From NCBI GenBank assembly GCA_035519535.1, contig DATIWF010000105.1:1-13137 (forward strand): DNA of 13,137 nucleotides, written 5' to 3'. Origin of the DNA: DATEGZ01 sp035519535 (GTDB lineage: Bacteria; Acidobacteriota; Vicinamibacteria; Vicinamibacterales; SCN-69-37). Every line of letters begins with the position of its first letter. The stretch's first letter is position 1. Of this stretch, positions 1 to 6,517 are shown piece by piece. Made by a program: the position numbers and the translations under genes. A model generated the notes under the pieces. It worked only from the letters and a program-made list of their open reading frames with translations, was not told the DNA's origin and ran no database searches.

Positions 1-496
1 TCACGATGAGATCGAGATAGCGCTGGCGGTACCTGATCTCGACATCCGTGAGACCGTGCCACTTCTCGGGCAGCGGCACGAGACACTTCGCGAGGAAGTG
101 CACCCGCTCCGCGTGGATCGTGAACTCGTTCGTCTTCGTGCGAAACAGCCAGCCCTCGACCCCGATGAAATCTCCGAAGTCGAGCAGCTTGAAGATCTGA
201 AAATCGCGGGCGCCGAGCGAATCCTCGCGCACGTACACCTGGATCCGCGCCAGGCCGTCGGAGAGCACGAGGAAGTTGGCCTTCCCGAACCCGCGAATCC
301 CCAGAATCCGGCCGGCCGCGCGCACGACGGGCTTCGACGCCTCGAGGGCGTCGCCGGCCTGTCCGCCGTACTCGGCGACGACGGCGCCGATCGTCGCCGA
401 TCGATCGAACCGGTTCGGATAGGGCGCAACACCCAGCCGGCGCAGCTCGTCCAGCTTGGCCTGCCGCTGCGCAATCTGTTCACGCTCATTGGACAT
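1..496 (-). CDS. lysS: Lysine--tRNA ligase (class II), N-terminal part, cut by the window edge
   Basis: The minus strand from the ATG at 496 reads 165 codons and runs off the left edge, so only the N-terminal third of a roughly 500-residue enzyme is present. The protein begins MSNEREQIAQRQAKLDELRR, a typical LysRS N-terminal helix. It continues into an OB-fold anticodon-binding domain at about residues 58-140 (GRILGIRGFGKANFLVLSDG, then LLDFGDFIGVEGWLFRTKTNE) and stops just after RYRQRYLDLIV, the segment that leads into class II motif 1. The enzyme charges tRNA-Lys with lysine in the cytoplasm. It is the last gene of the leftward run, 141 bases after nusB. That gap is full of short repeats, so whether it shares a transcript with nusB is unclear. 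No strong Shine-Dalgarno sequence precedes the ATG. The identification is secure; only the C-terminal catalytic core is unseen. Confidence 0.95.
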   Translation of the reverse strand, partial: MSNEREQIAQRQAKLDELRRLGVAPYPNRFDRSATIGAVVAEYGGQAGDALEASKPVVRAAGRILGIRGFGKANFLVLSDGLARIQVYVREDSLGARDFQIFKLLDFGDFIGVEGWLFRTKTNEFTIHAERVHFLAKCLVPLPEKWHGLTDVEIRYRQRYLDLIV

Positions 497-637
497 GGTC
501 AGCCATCAGCACGTCAGATTTCGGTTCGCGTCACTGCCGCTTGAATGGCTTCCCAACAATCATCAATTCCACATTCCCGCAATCTGCATTCAATCTGCAT
601 TGATGCGATCCCACAATCTTCAATGCCCCCGATCCCT
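497..637. repeat. Degenerate AT-richer repeat spacer between nusB and lysS
   Basis: The gap holds no gene. On the minus strand it is dominated by ATTG/GATTG-like words, such as ATTGAAGATTGTGG and AATTGATGATTG, in which neighbouring ATTG words are locally 7 bases apart, although the phase drifts. On the plus strand an 11-base unit (CAATCTGCATT) occurs twice in direct succession near 580-601. The composition is clearly more AT-rich than the flanking genes. It is the same style of repeat as at 9032-9139 and 12595-12775. I see no convincing terminator or promoter in it. Confidence 0.55.
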
Positions 638-1051
638 TCAGATCGTCTTCTTGATGGCATCGAGGACCCCGTTGACGAATTTGACGGACTCGTCGGTGCT
701 GAAGGTCCGCGCCAGCTCGATCGCCTCGTCGATCACCACCGGCGCCGGGGTGTCGCGCTCGTGGCGGAGCTCCCACAGCGCCATCCGCAGAATCAGCCGG
801 TCGATCAGGGCCAGGCGCTCTAGGCGCCAGTGGGCCGAGTGCTGCTCGATCGTCCGGTCGAGATCGGCGACCTCGGCGGCCGTGCCGCGCACGAGCGTCG
901 CCGCGAACTCGCGCACCGCCTCGGGCGCGTCCGGCTGGTGCTCGGCGAAAAACGCCGCGATCGCTTCGTCGGGCGTCGCGCGGCCGACCTCCCAGAAGTA
1001 CAGCGTCTGCAGCGCCGCCTCGCGCGCGCGGTGCCGGGGCCCGGTCGTCAC
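638..1051 (-). CDS. nusB: Transcription antitermination factor NusB
   Basis: This 137-residue protein has the usual NusB length and fold pattern: RHRAREAALQTLYFWE near the N-terminus, LIDRLILRMALWELRH in the middle (the NusB/RsmB helix signature), then VVIDEAIELARTFSTDES and KFVNGVLDAI at the C-terminus. NusB binds boxA RNA with NusE (S10) and supports antitermination, chiefly on rRNA operons. The start chosen is the GTG at 1051, because it lies at the natural N-terminus and its GTGA overlaps the ribH stop codon (TGA at 1050-1048). That is a classic translational-coupling arrangement. The open frame continues upstream to 1516, but that part lies out of frame inside ribH and is a shadow. The ribH-nusB order is widespread in bacteria, which supports both calls. 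Confidence 0.95.
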   Translation of the reverse strand: MTTGPRHRAREAALQTLYFWEVGRATPDEAIAAFFAEHQPDAPEAVREFAATLVRGTAAEVADLDRTIEQHSAHWRLERLALIDRLILRMALWELRHERDTPAPVVIDEAIELARTFSTDESVKFVNGVLDAIKKTI

Positions 1052-1512
1052 GCGCGTGGGGGCGCCCCGCCGTCCCCCGGCAGCGCGTCCAGGCGCGCGT
1101 AGAGCCGCGCCATGTCGACCGCCGCCAGCGCGGCCTCGCGGCCCTTGTTCGTCGGCCCGGCTCCGGCGCGCGCCAGCGCTTCGTCGGCCGTGTTCGTCGT
1201 GAGCACACCGAAGGTCACCGGCACGCCCGTGGCCTGCGCCGCCGCCGTGATGCCCTGCGCTGCGGCCTGCGCAATGTAATCGAAATGCGGCGTCTCGCCC
1301 CGGATCAAACACCCGAGACAGACGATCGCCGCGAATGCGCCGGACTCCGCCACCCGCTGCGCCGTCTGCGCCAGCTCGTACGCGCCCGGGACGGCGAACG
1401 TCTCGACGTCGCCGGCGGCAAGGCCGGCCTCGCCGAGCGCCGCGCGGGCGCCCGCTTCGAGCGGACCGGTGACGAACGCATGGTACCGGGAGACCACCAG
1501 CGCAATGCGCAC
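1048..1512 (-). CDS. ribH: 6,7-dimethyl-8-ribityllumazine synthase
   Basis: The 154-residue protein catalyses the penultimate step of riboflavin synthesis, condensing 5-amino-6-ribitylamino-uracil with 3,4-dihydroxybutanone 4-phosphate. Family motifs are clear: SRYHAFVT (8-15), VPGAYELAQTAQR (41-53), GCLIRGETPHFDYI (67-80) with the presumed catalytic His76, PVTFGVLTTNT (98-108) and NKGREAALAAVDM (122-134). The start is a GTG at 1512, directly after the stop codon of the upstream enoyl-CoA hydratase gene (TGA at 1515-1513). AAGGGGC upstream is a plausible ribosome binding site. The last residues, a Gly/Pro/Arg tail (GDGGAPPRA), overlap the nusB start. No FMN riboswitch is visible, and the gene appears to be read through from upstream. 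Confidence 0.95.
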   Translation of the reverse strand: MRIALVVSRYHAFVTGPLEAGARAALGEAGLAAGDVETFAVPGAYELAQTAQRVAESGAFAAIVCLGCLIRGETPHFDYIAQAAAQGITAAAQATGVPVTFGVLTTNTADEALARAGAGPTNKGREAALAAVDMARLYARLDALPGDGGAPPRA

Positions 1513-2295
1513 TCACTGCCCCTTGAACGCCGGCTTCCGCTTCTCGAGAAACGCGCGCGTGCCCTCGCGCATGTCTTCCGTCGTCGACACGAGGCCGAAG
1601 AGCGTCGCCTCGTAGTCGGCGGCGTCGGCCAAGGACATCTCGAGCCCGCCCGCGACGGCTTCCAGGATGTACCGGACGGCGACGCCGGGTTTCGTCGCGA
1701 GCTTCTCGGCCAGCGCGCGCGCCTCCGCCATCAGCTGCGCCGCGGGCACGACGCGATTCACGAGGCCCATCCGGAACGCCTCGTCCGCCGGAATGGGATC
1801 GCCCGTCAGGAGGATCTCGAGCGCGCGGCCCCGCCCGACCAGGCGCGGCAGGCGCTGCGATCCGGCGTAGCCCGGCATGAGCCCGAGGTTGACCTCCGGC
1901 TGACCGAACTTCGCGGTGTCGGCCGCCAGTCGGAGCGTGCAGGCCATCGCCAGCTCGCAGCCGCCGCCGAGCGCGAAGCCGTTGACCGCCGCAATCACGG
2001 GCTTGCCGAGCCGCTCGACGCGATCGAAGATCGCTTGTCCGCGCCGTGCGTGCTCGCGCCCGCCCACCGGCGTCTGCACCGCCAGTTCGTTGATGTCGGC
2101 GCCGGCCACGAACGATCGATCGCCCGCGCCGGTGAGCAGGACCACGCGCACCTCGGCGTCGCGCGCGGCCTCGTCGAACACCTGATCGAGCTCGCTGAGG
2201 GTCTGCGCGTTGAGCGCGTTCAGGACCTTCGGCCGGTTGATCGTGATCGTGAGCACGCCCGCGTGCCGCTCAACCAGCAGGTTTTCGTAGGCCAT
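1513..2295 (-). CDS. Enoyl-CoA hydratase/isomerase (crotonase) family protein
   Basis: The 260-residue protein is a full-length crotonase. It has the CoA-binding and oxyanion segments SFVAGADI (61-68) and FALGGGCELAMAC (107-119), followed by FGQPEVNLGLMPGYAGSQRL (130-149). Both acid/base glutamates of true enoyl-CoA hydratases are present, Glu114 in GGCELA and Glu134 in GQPEV. Hydration of trans-2-enoyl-CoA to 3-hydroxyacyl-CoA is therefore the expected activity, with short-chain (crotonyl-like) substrates most likely. The ATG at 2295 gives a natural N-terminus (MAYENLLVERHAGVLTITIN). It begins 10 bases after the VanZ-family stop and abuts ribH, so it sits inside the leftward operon. A role with the acyl-CoA dehydrogenase at 7871-9016 in fatty-acid or branched-chain amino acid breakdown is inferred; the exact substrate cannot be read from the sequence. 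Confidence 0.9.
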   Translation of the reverse strand: MAYENLLVERHAGVLTITINRPKVLNALNAQTLSELDQVFDEAARDAEVRVVLLTGAGDRSFVAGADINELAVQTPVGGREHARRGQAIFDRVERLGKPVIAAVNGFALGGGCELAMACTLRLAADTAKFGQPEVNLGLMPGYAGSQRLPRLVGRGRALEILLTGDPIPADEAFRMGLVNRVVPAAQLMAEARALAEKLATKPGVAVRYILEAVAGGLEMSLADAADYEATLFGLVSTTEDMREGTRAFLEKRKPAFKGQ

Positions 2296-2305
2296 AACCG
2301 GGCGA

Positions 2306-2695
2306 TTATACTTCGCGGCCTCGCCGCCAGCGGGCGATGACCGAGGCCGCCAGTCGGATGACCACGACGGCCGCCACGGCGCCGGACGTGTCCGCCAGCC
2401 AATCGTTGACGTCGGGCGTGCGCCCCGGCACGAACGCCTGGTGGAACTCGTCGCTCGCGCCGTAGGCGCTCGAGACCAACATCGCCGCGACCGCCGCCCG
2501 GTTGGTGACGCCGGACCACCGCGCGCCCGCGAGCGCGCGGACGACGACGGTGCCAAGGATCGCATAGCCCGTGAAGTGTCCCGTCTTGTCGGAGATGCCG
2601 CCCGGCAGCTCGCCGAGATTCGGAATGCTCGAGGCGCCGAAGATGACGGCCATCTGCGCGACCGCCGGCCCCCACACCCACACCCACCGCTTCAT
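2306..2695 (-). CDS. VanZ family membrane protein
   Basis: The 129-residue protein shows the conserved VanZ-family signature in order: SDKTGHFTGYAILG (35-48), YGASDEFHQAFVPGRTPDVNDWLADTSG split over 78-105 with Asp82, Glu83, His85, Asp95, Asp98 and Asp102, and hydrophobic segments at about 7-23, 44-56, 65-79 and 103-120. The VanZ namesake confers low-level teicoplanin resistance in enterococci. Chromosomal members in most phyla have no established function and are probably membrane proteins of the cell envelope. It starts at an ATG 7 bases after the stop of the 57-residue membrane protein and ends 10 bases before the enoyl-CoA hydratase, so it is very probably cotranscribed. Nothing here indicates an antibiotic-resistance locus. 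Confidence 0.88.
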   Translation of the reverse strand: MKRWVWVWGPAVAQMAVIFGASSIPNLGELPGGISDKTGHFTGYAILGTVVVRALAGARWSGVTNRAAVAAMLVSSAYGASDEFHQAFVPGRTPDVNDWLADTSGAVAAVVVIRLAASVIARWRRGREV

Positions 2696-2702
2696 CGAGG
2701 CG

Positions 2703-2876
2703 TCAGCCGAAGACGAGGTACATCAGCCAGCCCAGCCCGTACGCCCCCACGACGAGTCCCGCGAAAATCCTGCCGCCGAGGCGGAGTTGATCGCGCGGCT
2801 GATCGCGCATCATCGTGCCGAAGACGGTCGAGACGCACGCCGCGAACAGAATCATCACCCCAAGGTGCGTGGTCAT
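2703..2876 (-). CDS. Small two-helix membrane protein of unknown function (57 residues)
   Basis: The protein begins MTTHLGVMILFAACVSTVFG and ends GLVVGAYGLGWLMYLVFG. It has two hydrophobic helices, about residues 5-22 and 38-56, joined by a charged loop (MMRDQPRDQLRLGGR). The ATG at 2876 overlaps the stop of the upstream DUF6677-like gene as ATGA, and the stop at 2705-2703 is 7 bases before the VanZ-family start. The fit into the operon, the clean hydrophobic/charged/hydrophobic pattern and the tight overlaps argue for a real gene despite its size. A longer overlapping frame (2692-2904) is Arg-rich and looks like a shadow. I do not recognise a family. A small partner or assembly factor of the neighbouring membrane proteins is possible, but that is inference. 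Confidence 0.75.
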   Translation of the reverse strand: MTTHLGVMILFAACVSTVFGTMMRDQPRDQLRLGGRIFAGLVVGAYGLGWLMYLVFG

Positions 2877-3304
2877 GACCGCTTGCGCCCCGTGGCGATG
2901 TCAAAGACGTCGAGCGTGACGAGCGCGTTCAGCAGCCCGGCGACGATGAGGAACGTGTTGCCGTATTCGTAGGTGGCGGCGACGACGTCGCCCGCGCCAA
3001 GGCCGCCAAGGCCCGCGAGAATGCGCGGCGCCAGCAGGACCCACTGGGCCGCGGCGCCAAGAAAGACGAGGGGCTCCTCCAGCGTGAACGGCAGGAGCCG
3101 TCCGCCAAACGCCAGGCCGATCGCGAACATCGTCATGAGCACCACGAAGAAGACGGCGGCCTTGCGGGACTGGCCGACGAGGGCGTGTCCGAGGCCCGGC
3201 ACCAGAATGGCGATCGCGCAGACGCGTGTGACGCGCGCGGCGTCGGGCGCCGTCTCCGCGGCGCGCGCGGCGGCCTTGCTCTGCGAGGGCGTCGGCTGAG
3301 CCAT
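2873..3304 (-). CDS. DUF6677-like integral membrane protein
   Basis: The 143-residue protein has a charged, Ala-rich N-terminus (1-26) followed by about four hydrophobic segments: VCAIAILVPGLGHALVG (28-44), AVFFVVLMTMFAIGLAFGG (50-68), LVFLGAAAQWVLLAP (79-93) and NTFLIVAGLLNALVTLDVFD (116-135). The PGLGHALVGQSRKA element followed by a hydrophobic helix is what I associate with the DUF6677 family, mostly from Acidobacteriota. That match is from memory and is not certain. The C-terminal LDVFDIATGRKRS has a basic cytoplasmic-looking end. The function is unknown. The ATG at 3304 lies 11 bases after the DUF2085 stop. The stop overlaps the start of the 57-residue membrane protein, indicating translational coupling. 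Confidence 0.75.
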   Translation of the reverse strand: MAQPTPSQSKAAARAAETAPDAARVTRVCAIAILVPGLGHALVGQSRKAAVFFVVLMTMFAIGLAFGGRLLPFTLEEPLVFLGAAAQWVLLAPRILAGLGGLGAGDVVAATYEYGNTFLIVAGLLNALVTLDVFDIATGRKRS

Positions 3305-3315
3305 GCTCCGTCAGT

Positions 3316-3771
3316 TTACCTGATTGACTCGGGCGCCCCGTCGGCCGTGCGCACGAGCACGAACGCAATCGTCGCGCCGAGCGGCAGCGCGGCGACGAAC
3401 CGCGCCAGGTTCGACACCGGCGCGAGTCCGAGCCATTCGACGGCCAGCGTCACCGCCGTGGGAAGGGCCGCGACCGCCAGCCACAGGACGTGCCGATCGG
3501 CGCGCGCGCGTCGGCGCATCGCGACCGCTGCCGCCAGCGCACCGAGCGGCGCCGCGAGATACAAGCCACTGCAGCGCCCGCAGACCGGCCATTTCACACC
3601 GGCCGTGTAGAACGATCGTTCAGGGCGCTGATGGCACACGCGCGACGCGGCGGCGTAGACGATCCCGCTCCACAGCGGGTGCCGGCCATCGAGTCGCGAC
3701 CACGCCGATGCGGCGAGCAGCGCAGGCCACACAACGGCGGCAACGATCAGCGAGACAGCCAGCCAACGCAC
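3316..3771 (-). CDS. DUF2085 family membrane protein
   Basis: The 151-residue protein carries the DUF2085 hallmark: CHQRPERSF (46-54) followed by CGRCSGLY (64-71). That is three cysteines plus a histidine in a short loop, which could bind a metal or form disulfides. About four hydrophobic helices lie near residues 4-23, 70-85, 96-114 and 122-141. The start is the GTG at 3771, with GGGAGG seven bases upstream as ribosome binding site. The biochemical role of the family is unknown. It follows adenosine kinase by 55 bases and precedes the DUF6677-like gene by 11 bases, forming the head of a block of four small membrane proteins. Confidence 0.87.
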   Translation of the reverse strand: MRWLAVSLIVAAVVWPALLAASAWSRLDGRHPLWSGIVYAAASRVCHQRPERSFYTAGVKWPVCGRCSGLYLAAPLGALAAAVAMRRRARADRHVLWLAVAALPTAVTLAVEWLGLAPVSNLARFVAALPLGATIAFVLVRTADGAPESIR

Positions 3772-3826
3772 CCCCGGGCCTCCCGAACCTCAGGGAACCC
3801 CTGTGGACCCCCTGGGAACCTTCACC
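3772..3826. repeat. Short spacer with repeated GGGAACC words
   Basis: The gap between adenosine kinase and the DUF2085 gene contains GGGAACC at 3793-3799 and 3814-3820, exactly 21 bases (three times seven) apart, plus a related CCGAACC at 3783-3789. Adjacent CCCC/GGGG runs could fold on either strand. It also supplies the GGGAGG ribosome binding site of the DUF2085 gene. The element may be a degenerate relative of the heptad repeats elsewhere in the window, or simply biased sequence. Confidence 0.35.
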
Positions 3827-4765
3827 CTACGCGATCTGCAGCGCTCCAAAATGTTCTTCGTAGCGCTTCCGAAACTCGCTCCACGTGTACGCGTGGCTCT
3901 GACCGCCCAGGTGCTCGAGGGCGAACGTGGCCGCGACGCTACCCAGCCGCGCGCACGTGCCGTCGTCGGCGCCGGCAGCGAGGCCCTTCATGAAGCCGCC
4001 GCGGTACGCGTCGCCGACACCTGTCGGATCGGCGATGCGGTGGGGCCTCACGGCGGGTACATCGACGTGCCCGGACGCGCGGAACACCGAGGACCCGTGC
4101 TCGCCCCGGGTCACGACGAGCACGTTCGCCTTGTTCAGAATCTCCGCCTCGCTGAGGCCGGTCTTCTGACGGACGAGCTCCAGCTCGTAGTCGTTGCAGA
4201 TGACGACGTCGGCGCCGGAGATGCCGTCGGTGAGCTCGTCGCCGCTCATGCGCGCGCACTGCTGGCCCGGGTCGAAGATGAACGGGACGCCGAGCGTGCG
4301 GCACTCCTCGGCGTACTGCGTCATCGCCGCGGGATCGTTGGGCGAGATGATGGCCAGATCGACGTGCCCGACGGTGCGAAACGACAGCTCGCCGGCGTGC
4401 GCCATCGCGCCGGTGTAGAACGACGCGATCTGATTGTTGGACGCGTCGGTGCTGCAGAAGAACGAGGCCGTGAACTTGTCGGCCACCTCCTTGACGAGCG
4501 AGGTGTCCACGCCGGCGGCCTCGAGCCAGCGCCGGTACTCAGAGAAGTCCTGGCCGGCCGTCGCCATGAGCGCGGGGCGCTCGCCCAGCAGGGCCAGCGT
4601 GTAGGCGATGTTCGGCGCGCAGCCCCCGCGCCGCTTGTCCATGCTGTCGACGAGAAAGCTCAGGCTCACGCGCGAGAAGTGCTCCGGGAGGAAGTGCTCG
4701 GTGAACTTCCCCGGGAACGACATCAGGTAGTCGAAGGCAATCGATCCGGTGACGACGATTCTCAT
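3827..4765 (-). CDS. adoK: Adenosine kinase (PfkB/ribokinase family, mycobacterial type)
   Basis: The 312-residue protein is a complete PfkB-family sugar/nucleoside kinase. It shows VTGSIAFDYLMSFPGKF (5-21), the lid and substrate segment LPEHFSRVSLSFLVD (26-40), the Gly-Gly signature GGCAPNIAYTLALLG (47-61) and the C-terminal anion-hole motif DPTGVGDAYRGGF (246-258) with catalytic base Asp252. From memory, the N-terminal half is strikingly close to the Mycobacterium tuberculosis adenosine kinase rather than to fungal/animal enzymes. It would convert adenosine plus ATP to AMP in the cytoplasm. The start ATG at 4765 overlaps the mtnP stop as ATGA, so the two are translationally coupled and probably act together in purine/SAM by-product salvage. 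Other nucleosides or ribosides remain possible substrates, since PfkB members are promiscuous and cannot be separated by sequence alone. Confidence 0.82.
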   Translation of the reverse strand: MRIVVTGSIAFDYLMSFPGKFTEHFLPEHFSRVSLSFLVDSMDKRRGGCAPNIAYTLALLGERPALMATAGQDFSEYRRWLEAAGVDTSLVKEVADKFTASFFCSTDASNNQIASFYTGAMAHAGELSFRTVGHVDLAIISPNDPAAMTQYAEECRTLGVPFIFDPGQQCARMSGDELTDGISGADVVICNDYELELVRQKTGLSEAEILNKANVLVVTRGEHGSSVFRASGHVDVPAVRPHRIADPTGVGDAYRGGFMKGLAAGADDGTCARLGSVAATFALEHLGGQSHAYTWSEFRKRYEEHFGALQIA

Positions 4766-5622
4766 TTGAGATATTTGCCGACGATCGGCTCGAGCCGTGC
4801 GCGCGTGGCGGCCGGAATGGCCTCGGGCCGGGTGATGATGGCGGTCGCGAGCGCCCGCGCGCACTCGCACGACCGCGCGATCGGCAGCCGCTCGACGGCG
4901 TTGGCGATGACCTGCTGCGCGACCTTCGCGTTCTGCAGGAGGTTGGAGACGATCATCTCGACCGTCACCGAGTCATGGTCGGGATGCCAGCAGTCGTAGT
5001 CGGTGACGAGCGCGATCGTCGTGTAGCAGATCTCGGCCTCGCGCGCGAGCTTGGCCTCCTGGAGGTTCGTCATGCCGATCACGTCGAACCCGGCCGCCCG
5101 GTAGTGCTCCGACTCGGCCTTCGTCGAGAACTGCGGCCCCTCCATGCAGACGTACGTGCCGCCGCGGTGCACGGTCGCGCCGGCGCGATTCGCCGCGTCG
5201 AACGCGATGTCGCTCAACGGCCCGCAGAACGGATGTGCGAAGCCGACGTGCGCCACGAGGCCGTCGCCGAAGAACGTGCTGATGCGCCCGCGGGTCCGAT
5301 CGAAGAACTGCGACGGAATGAGGAGATCCAGGGGCCGGTACTGCTCGCGCAGGCTGCCGACGGCGCTCGCCGACAGAATCCACTCCACCCCCAGCGCCTT
5401 GAAACCGTAGATGTTCGCGCGGAAGTTCAGCTCCGACGGCAGCAGCCGGTGGCCGTGCCCGTGGCGTGCGAGAAACGCGACCCTCCGGCCCCGCAGCGTG
5501 GCCAGGACGTACGGCCCGGACGGCGAGCCGAACGGCGTCGCCACGATGCGCTCTTCACGATCGGTGAGCTCGGCCATGTCGTACAGGCCCGAGCCGCCGA
5601 TGATGCCGATTTGAATGGACAT
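4762..5622 (-). CDS. mtnP: S-methyl-5'-thioadenosine phosphorylase (PNP/MTAP family 2)
   Basis: The 286-residue protein has the MTAP layout: the phosphate-loop start GIIGGSGLYD (6-15), FLARHGHGHRLLPSELNFRAN (50-70), SASAVGSLRE (84-93), EGPQFSTKAES (161-171), IGMTNLQEAKLAREAEICY (182-200) and TDYDCW (207-212). The Asp pair Asp208/Asp210 is the feature that selects 6-aminopurines (adenine) over 6-oxopurines in this family, so phosphorolysis of methylthioadenosine to adenine and 5-methylthioribose 1-phosphate is expected. 5'-deoxyadenosine or adenosine may be alternative substrates. The ATG at 5622 gives the canonical N-terminus. No Shine-Dalgarno sequence is visible, and a heptad repeat begins about 10 bases upstream. 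The stop overlaps the adenosine kinase start by four bases. Confidence 0.93.
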   Translation of the reverse strand: MSIQIGIIGGSGLYDMAELTDREERIVATPFGSPSGPYVLATLRGRRVAFLARHGHGHRLLPSELNFRANIYGFKALGVEWILSASAVGSLREQYRPLDLLIPSQFFDRTRGRISTFFGDGLVAHVGFAHPFCGPLSDIAFDAANRAGATVHRGGTYVCMEGPQFSTKAESEHYRAAGFDVIGMTNLQEAKLAREAEICYTTIALVTDYDCWHPDHDSVTVEMIVSNLLQNAKVAQQVIANAVERLPIARSCECARALATAIITRPEAIPAATRARLEPIVGKYLK

Positions 5623-5632
5623 GCGACAAATG

Positions 5633-5667
5633 AGAAGTCAGAAGTCAGAAGTCAGAAATTAGACGTT
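5633..5667. repeat. Tandem heptamer repeat, unit AGAAGTC
   Basis: Three perfect consecutive copies of AGAAGTC (5633-5653) are followed in the same 7-base phase by the degraded copies AGAAATT and AGACGTT. It fills most of the gap between the MBL-fold gene stop (5681) and the mtnP start (5622). The unit differs by one base from the minus-strand reading of the repeat at 9696-9735 (AGAAGGC). Confidence 0.85.
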
Positions 5668-5680
5668 TCGGACGTGTCCG

Positions 5681-6517
5681 CTACACCGTGACCGGCTCCA
5701 CGCGGAACCGGCCGCCTTGCTCCCGGATGATCCCGGCCGCGATCGCCGGGTCGTGCTCGAAGAAGATAACGTACTCGTTCGCCACCGCGTCGCGCAGGAA
5801 CGGTTTCTTGTACGCCAACGTGTCCATCGGATACAAGTCATAGCCCATGATCCACGCCGGATCGACGTGCGCCGTCGTCGGCATCAGGTCCGCGACGAAG
5901 ACGGCCACCCGGCCGCCCGACTCGATCCGCACGAGCTGGTGGTGCATCGTGTGCCCGCCGGTGCGCCACACGCTGATGCCCGGCAGCACCTCGCCGTCCT
6001 CGTCGATGAACTCGACGACACCCGCCTCGGCGAGCGGCAGGAAATTCTCCGACAGATAGCTGGCCCGATTGCGTTCGTGCGGATGCGTCGCGTCCTCCCA
6101 CTCGAGTCGGCGAATGAAGTGCCGCGCCCGCGGAAACCGTGGCACGAGCTGGCCGTCTCGGCGGACGGTCAACCCGCCGACGTGGTCGAAGTGCAGGTGC
6201 GTCGCGATGACGACATCGACGTCGCCGGCGTTCACCCCCGCGGCCTCGAGGGCCGTGTCCGGTCCGCCCTGGCGGTCGATCGCGTAGATGTCCTGCTCCT
6301 TCACGCCCATCTTGTCGCCGATGCCGGCGTCGATGAGGACGGTGTGCTGCGGCGTGCGCACGACGAGCGGCCGCATGCCGAGGCGGATGCGGTTGCGCGC
6401 GTCGGCCGGCGCGCGCCGCTCCCACAGCGTTTTGGGAACCACACCGAACATCGCGCCGCCGTCGAGACCGAAAAATCCGTCGATCGCGGACCGCACCTCG
6501 AACTCGCCCAGTGTCAT
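5681..6517 (-). CDS. MBL-fold metallo-hydrolase (lactonase-like)
   Basis: The 278-residue protein has the metallo-beta-lactamase motif ATHLHFDHVGG (105-115), giving metal ligands His107, His109, Asp111 and His112. It also has GGHT (His189), the bridging Asp210 in FVADLMP, and His255 in FFEHDP. The set is complete for a dinuclear metal site, so the enzyme should be an active hydrolase. The overall layout, with IDAGIGDKM before the motif and RTGGHTMHHQLVRI after it, resembles the N-acyl homoserine lactonase/quorum-quenching-like branch, but the substrate cannot be deduced. The ATG at 6517 overlaps the stop of the MeaB-epimerase fusion as ATGA, so it is translationally coupled to a methylmalonyl-CoA pathway gene. 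A thioester or lactone substrate in acyl-CoA catabolism is an inference from that linkage only. Confidence 0.9.
   Translation of the reverse strand: MTLGEFEVRSAIDGFFGLDGGAMFGVVPKTLWERRAPADARNRIRLGMRPLVVRTPQHTVLIDAGIGDKMGVKEQDIYAIDRQGGPDTALEAAGVNAGDVDVVIATHLHFDHVGGLTVRRDGQLVPRFPRARHFIRRLEWEDATHPHERNRASYLSENFLPLAEAGVVEFIDEDGEVLPGISVWRTGGHTMHHQLVRIESGGRVAVFVADLMPTTAHVDPAWIMGYDLYPMDTLAYKKPFLRDAVANEYVIFFEHDPAIAAGIIREQGGRFRVEPVTV

Noticed and set aside
638..1516. Long frame covering nusB and most of the ribH region on the minus strand (292 codons)
   Set aside because: Only the part from the GTG at 1051 matches NusB. The upstream part is an Arg/Gly-rich shadow of ribH, which is intact in another frame.
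1513..1600. FMN riboswitch upstream of ribH
   Set aside because: The upstream sequence is coding for the enoyl-CoA hydratase, and there is no room for or trace of the conserved riboswitch core.
2306..2695. Glycopeptide resistance locus based on the VanZ-family protein
   Set aside because: No vanHAX-like or regulatory genes are nearby, and VanZ-family proteins are common chromosomal membrane proteins without a resistance role.
3803..4999. Long plus-strand frames such as 3803-4999, 6547-7899, 7790-9127 and 1285-2340
   Set aside because: They lie antisense to well-identified genes, are rich in Arg/Ala/Asp as expected from GC-rich complements, and match no family I recognise.
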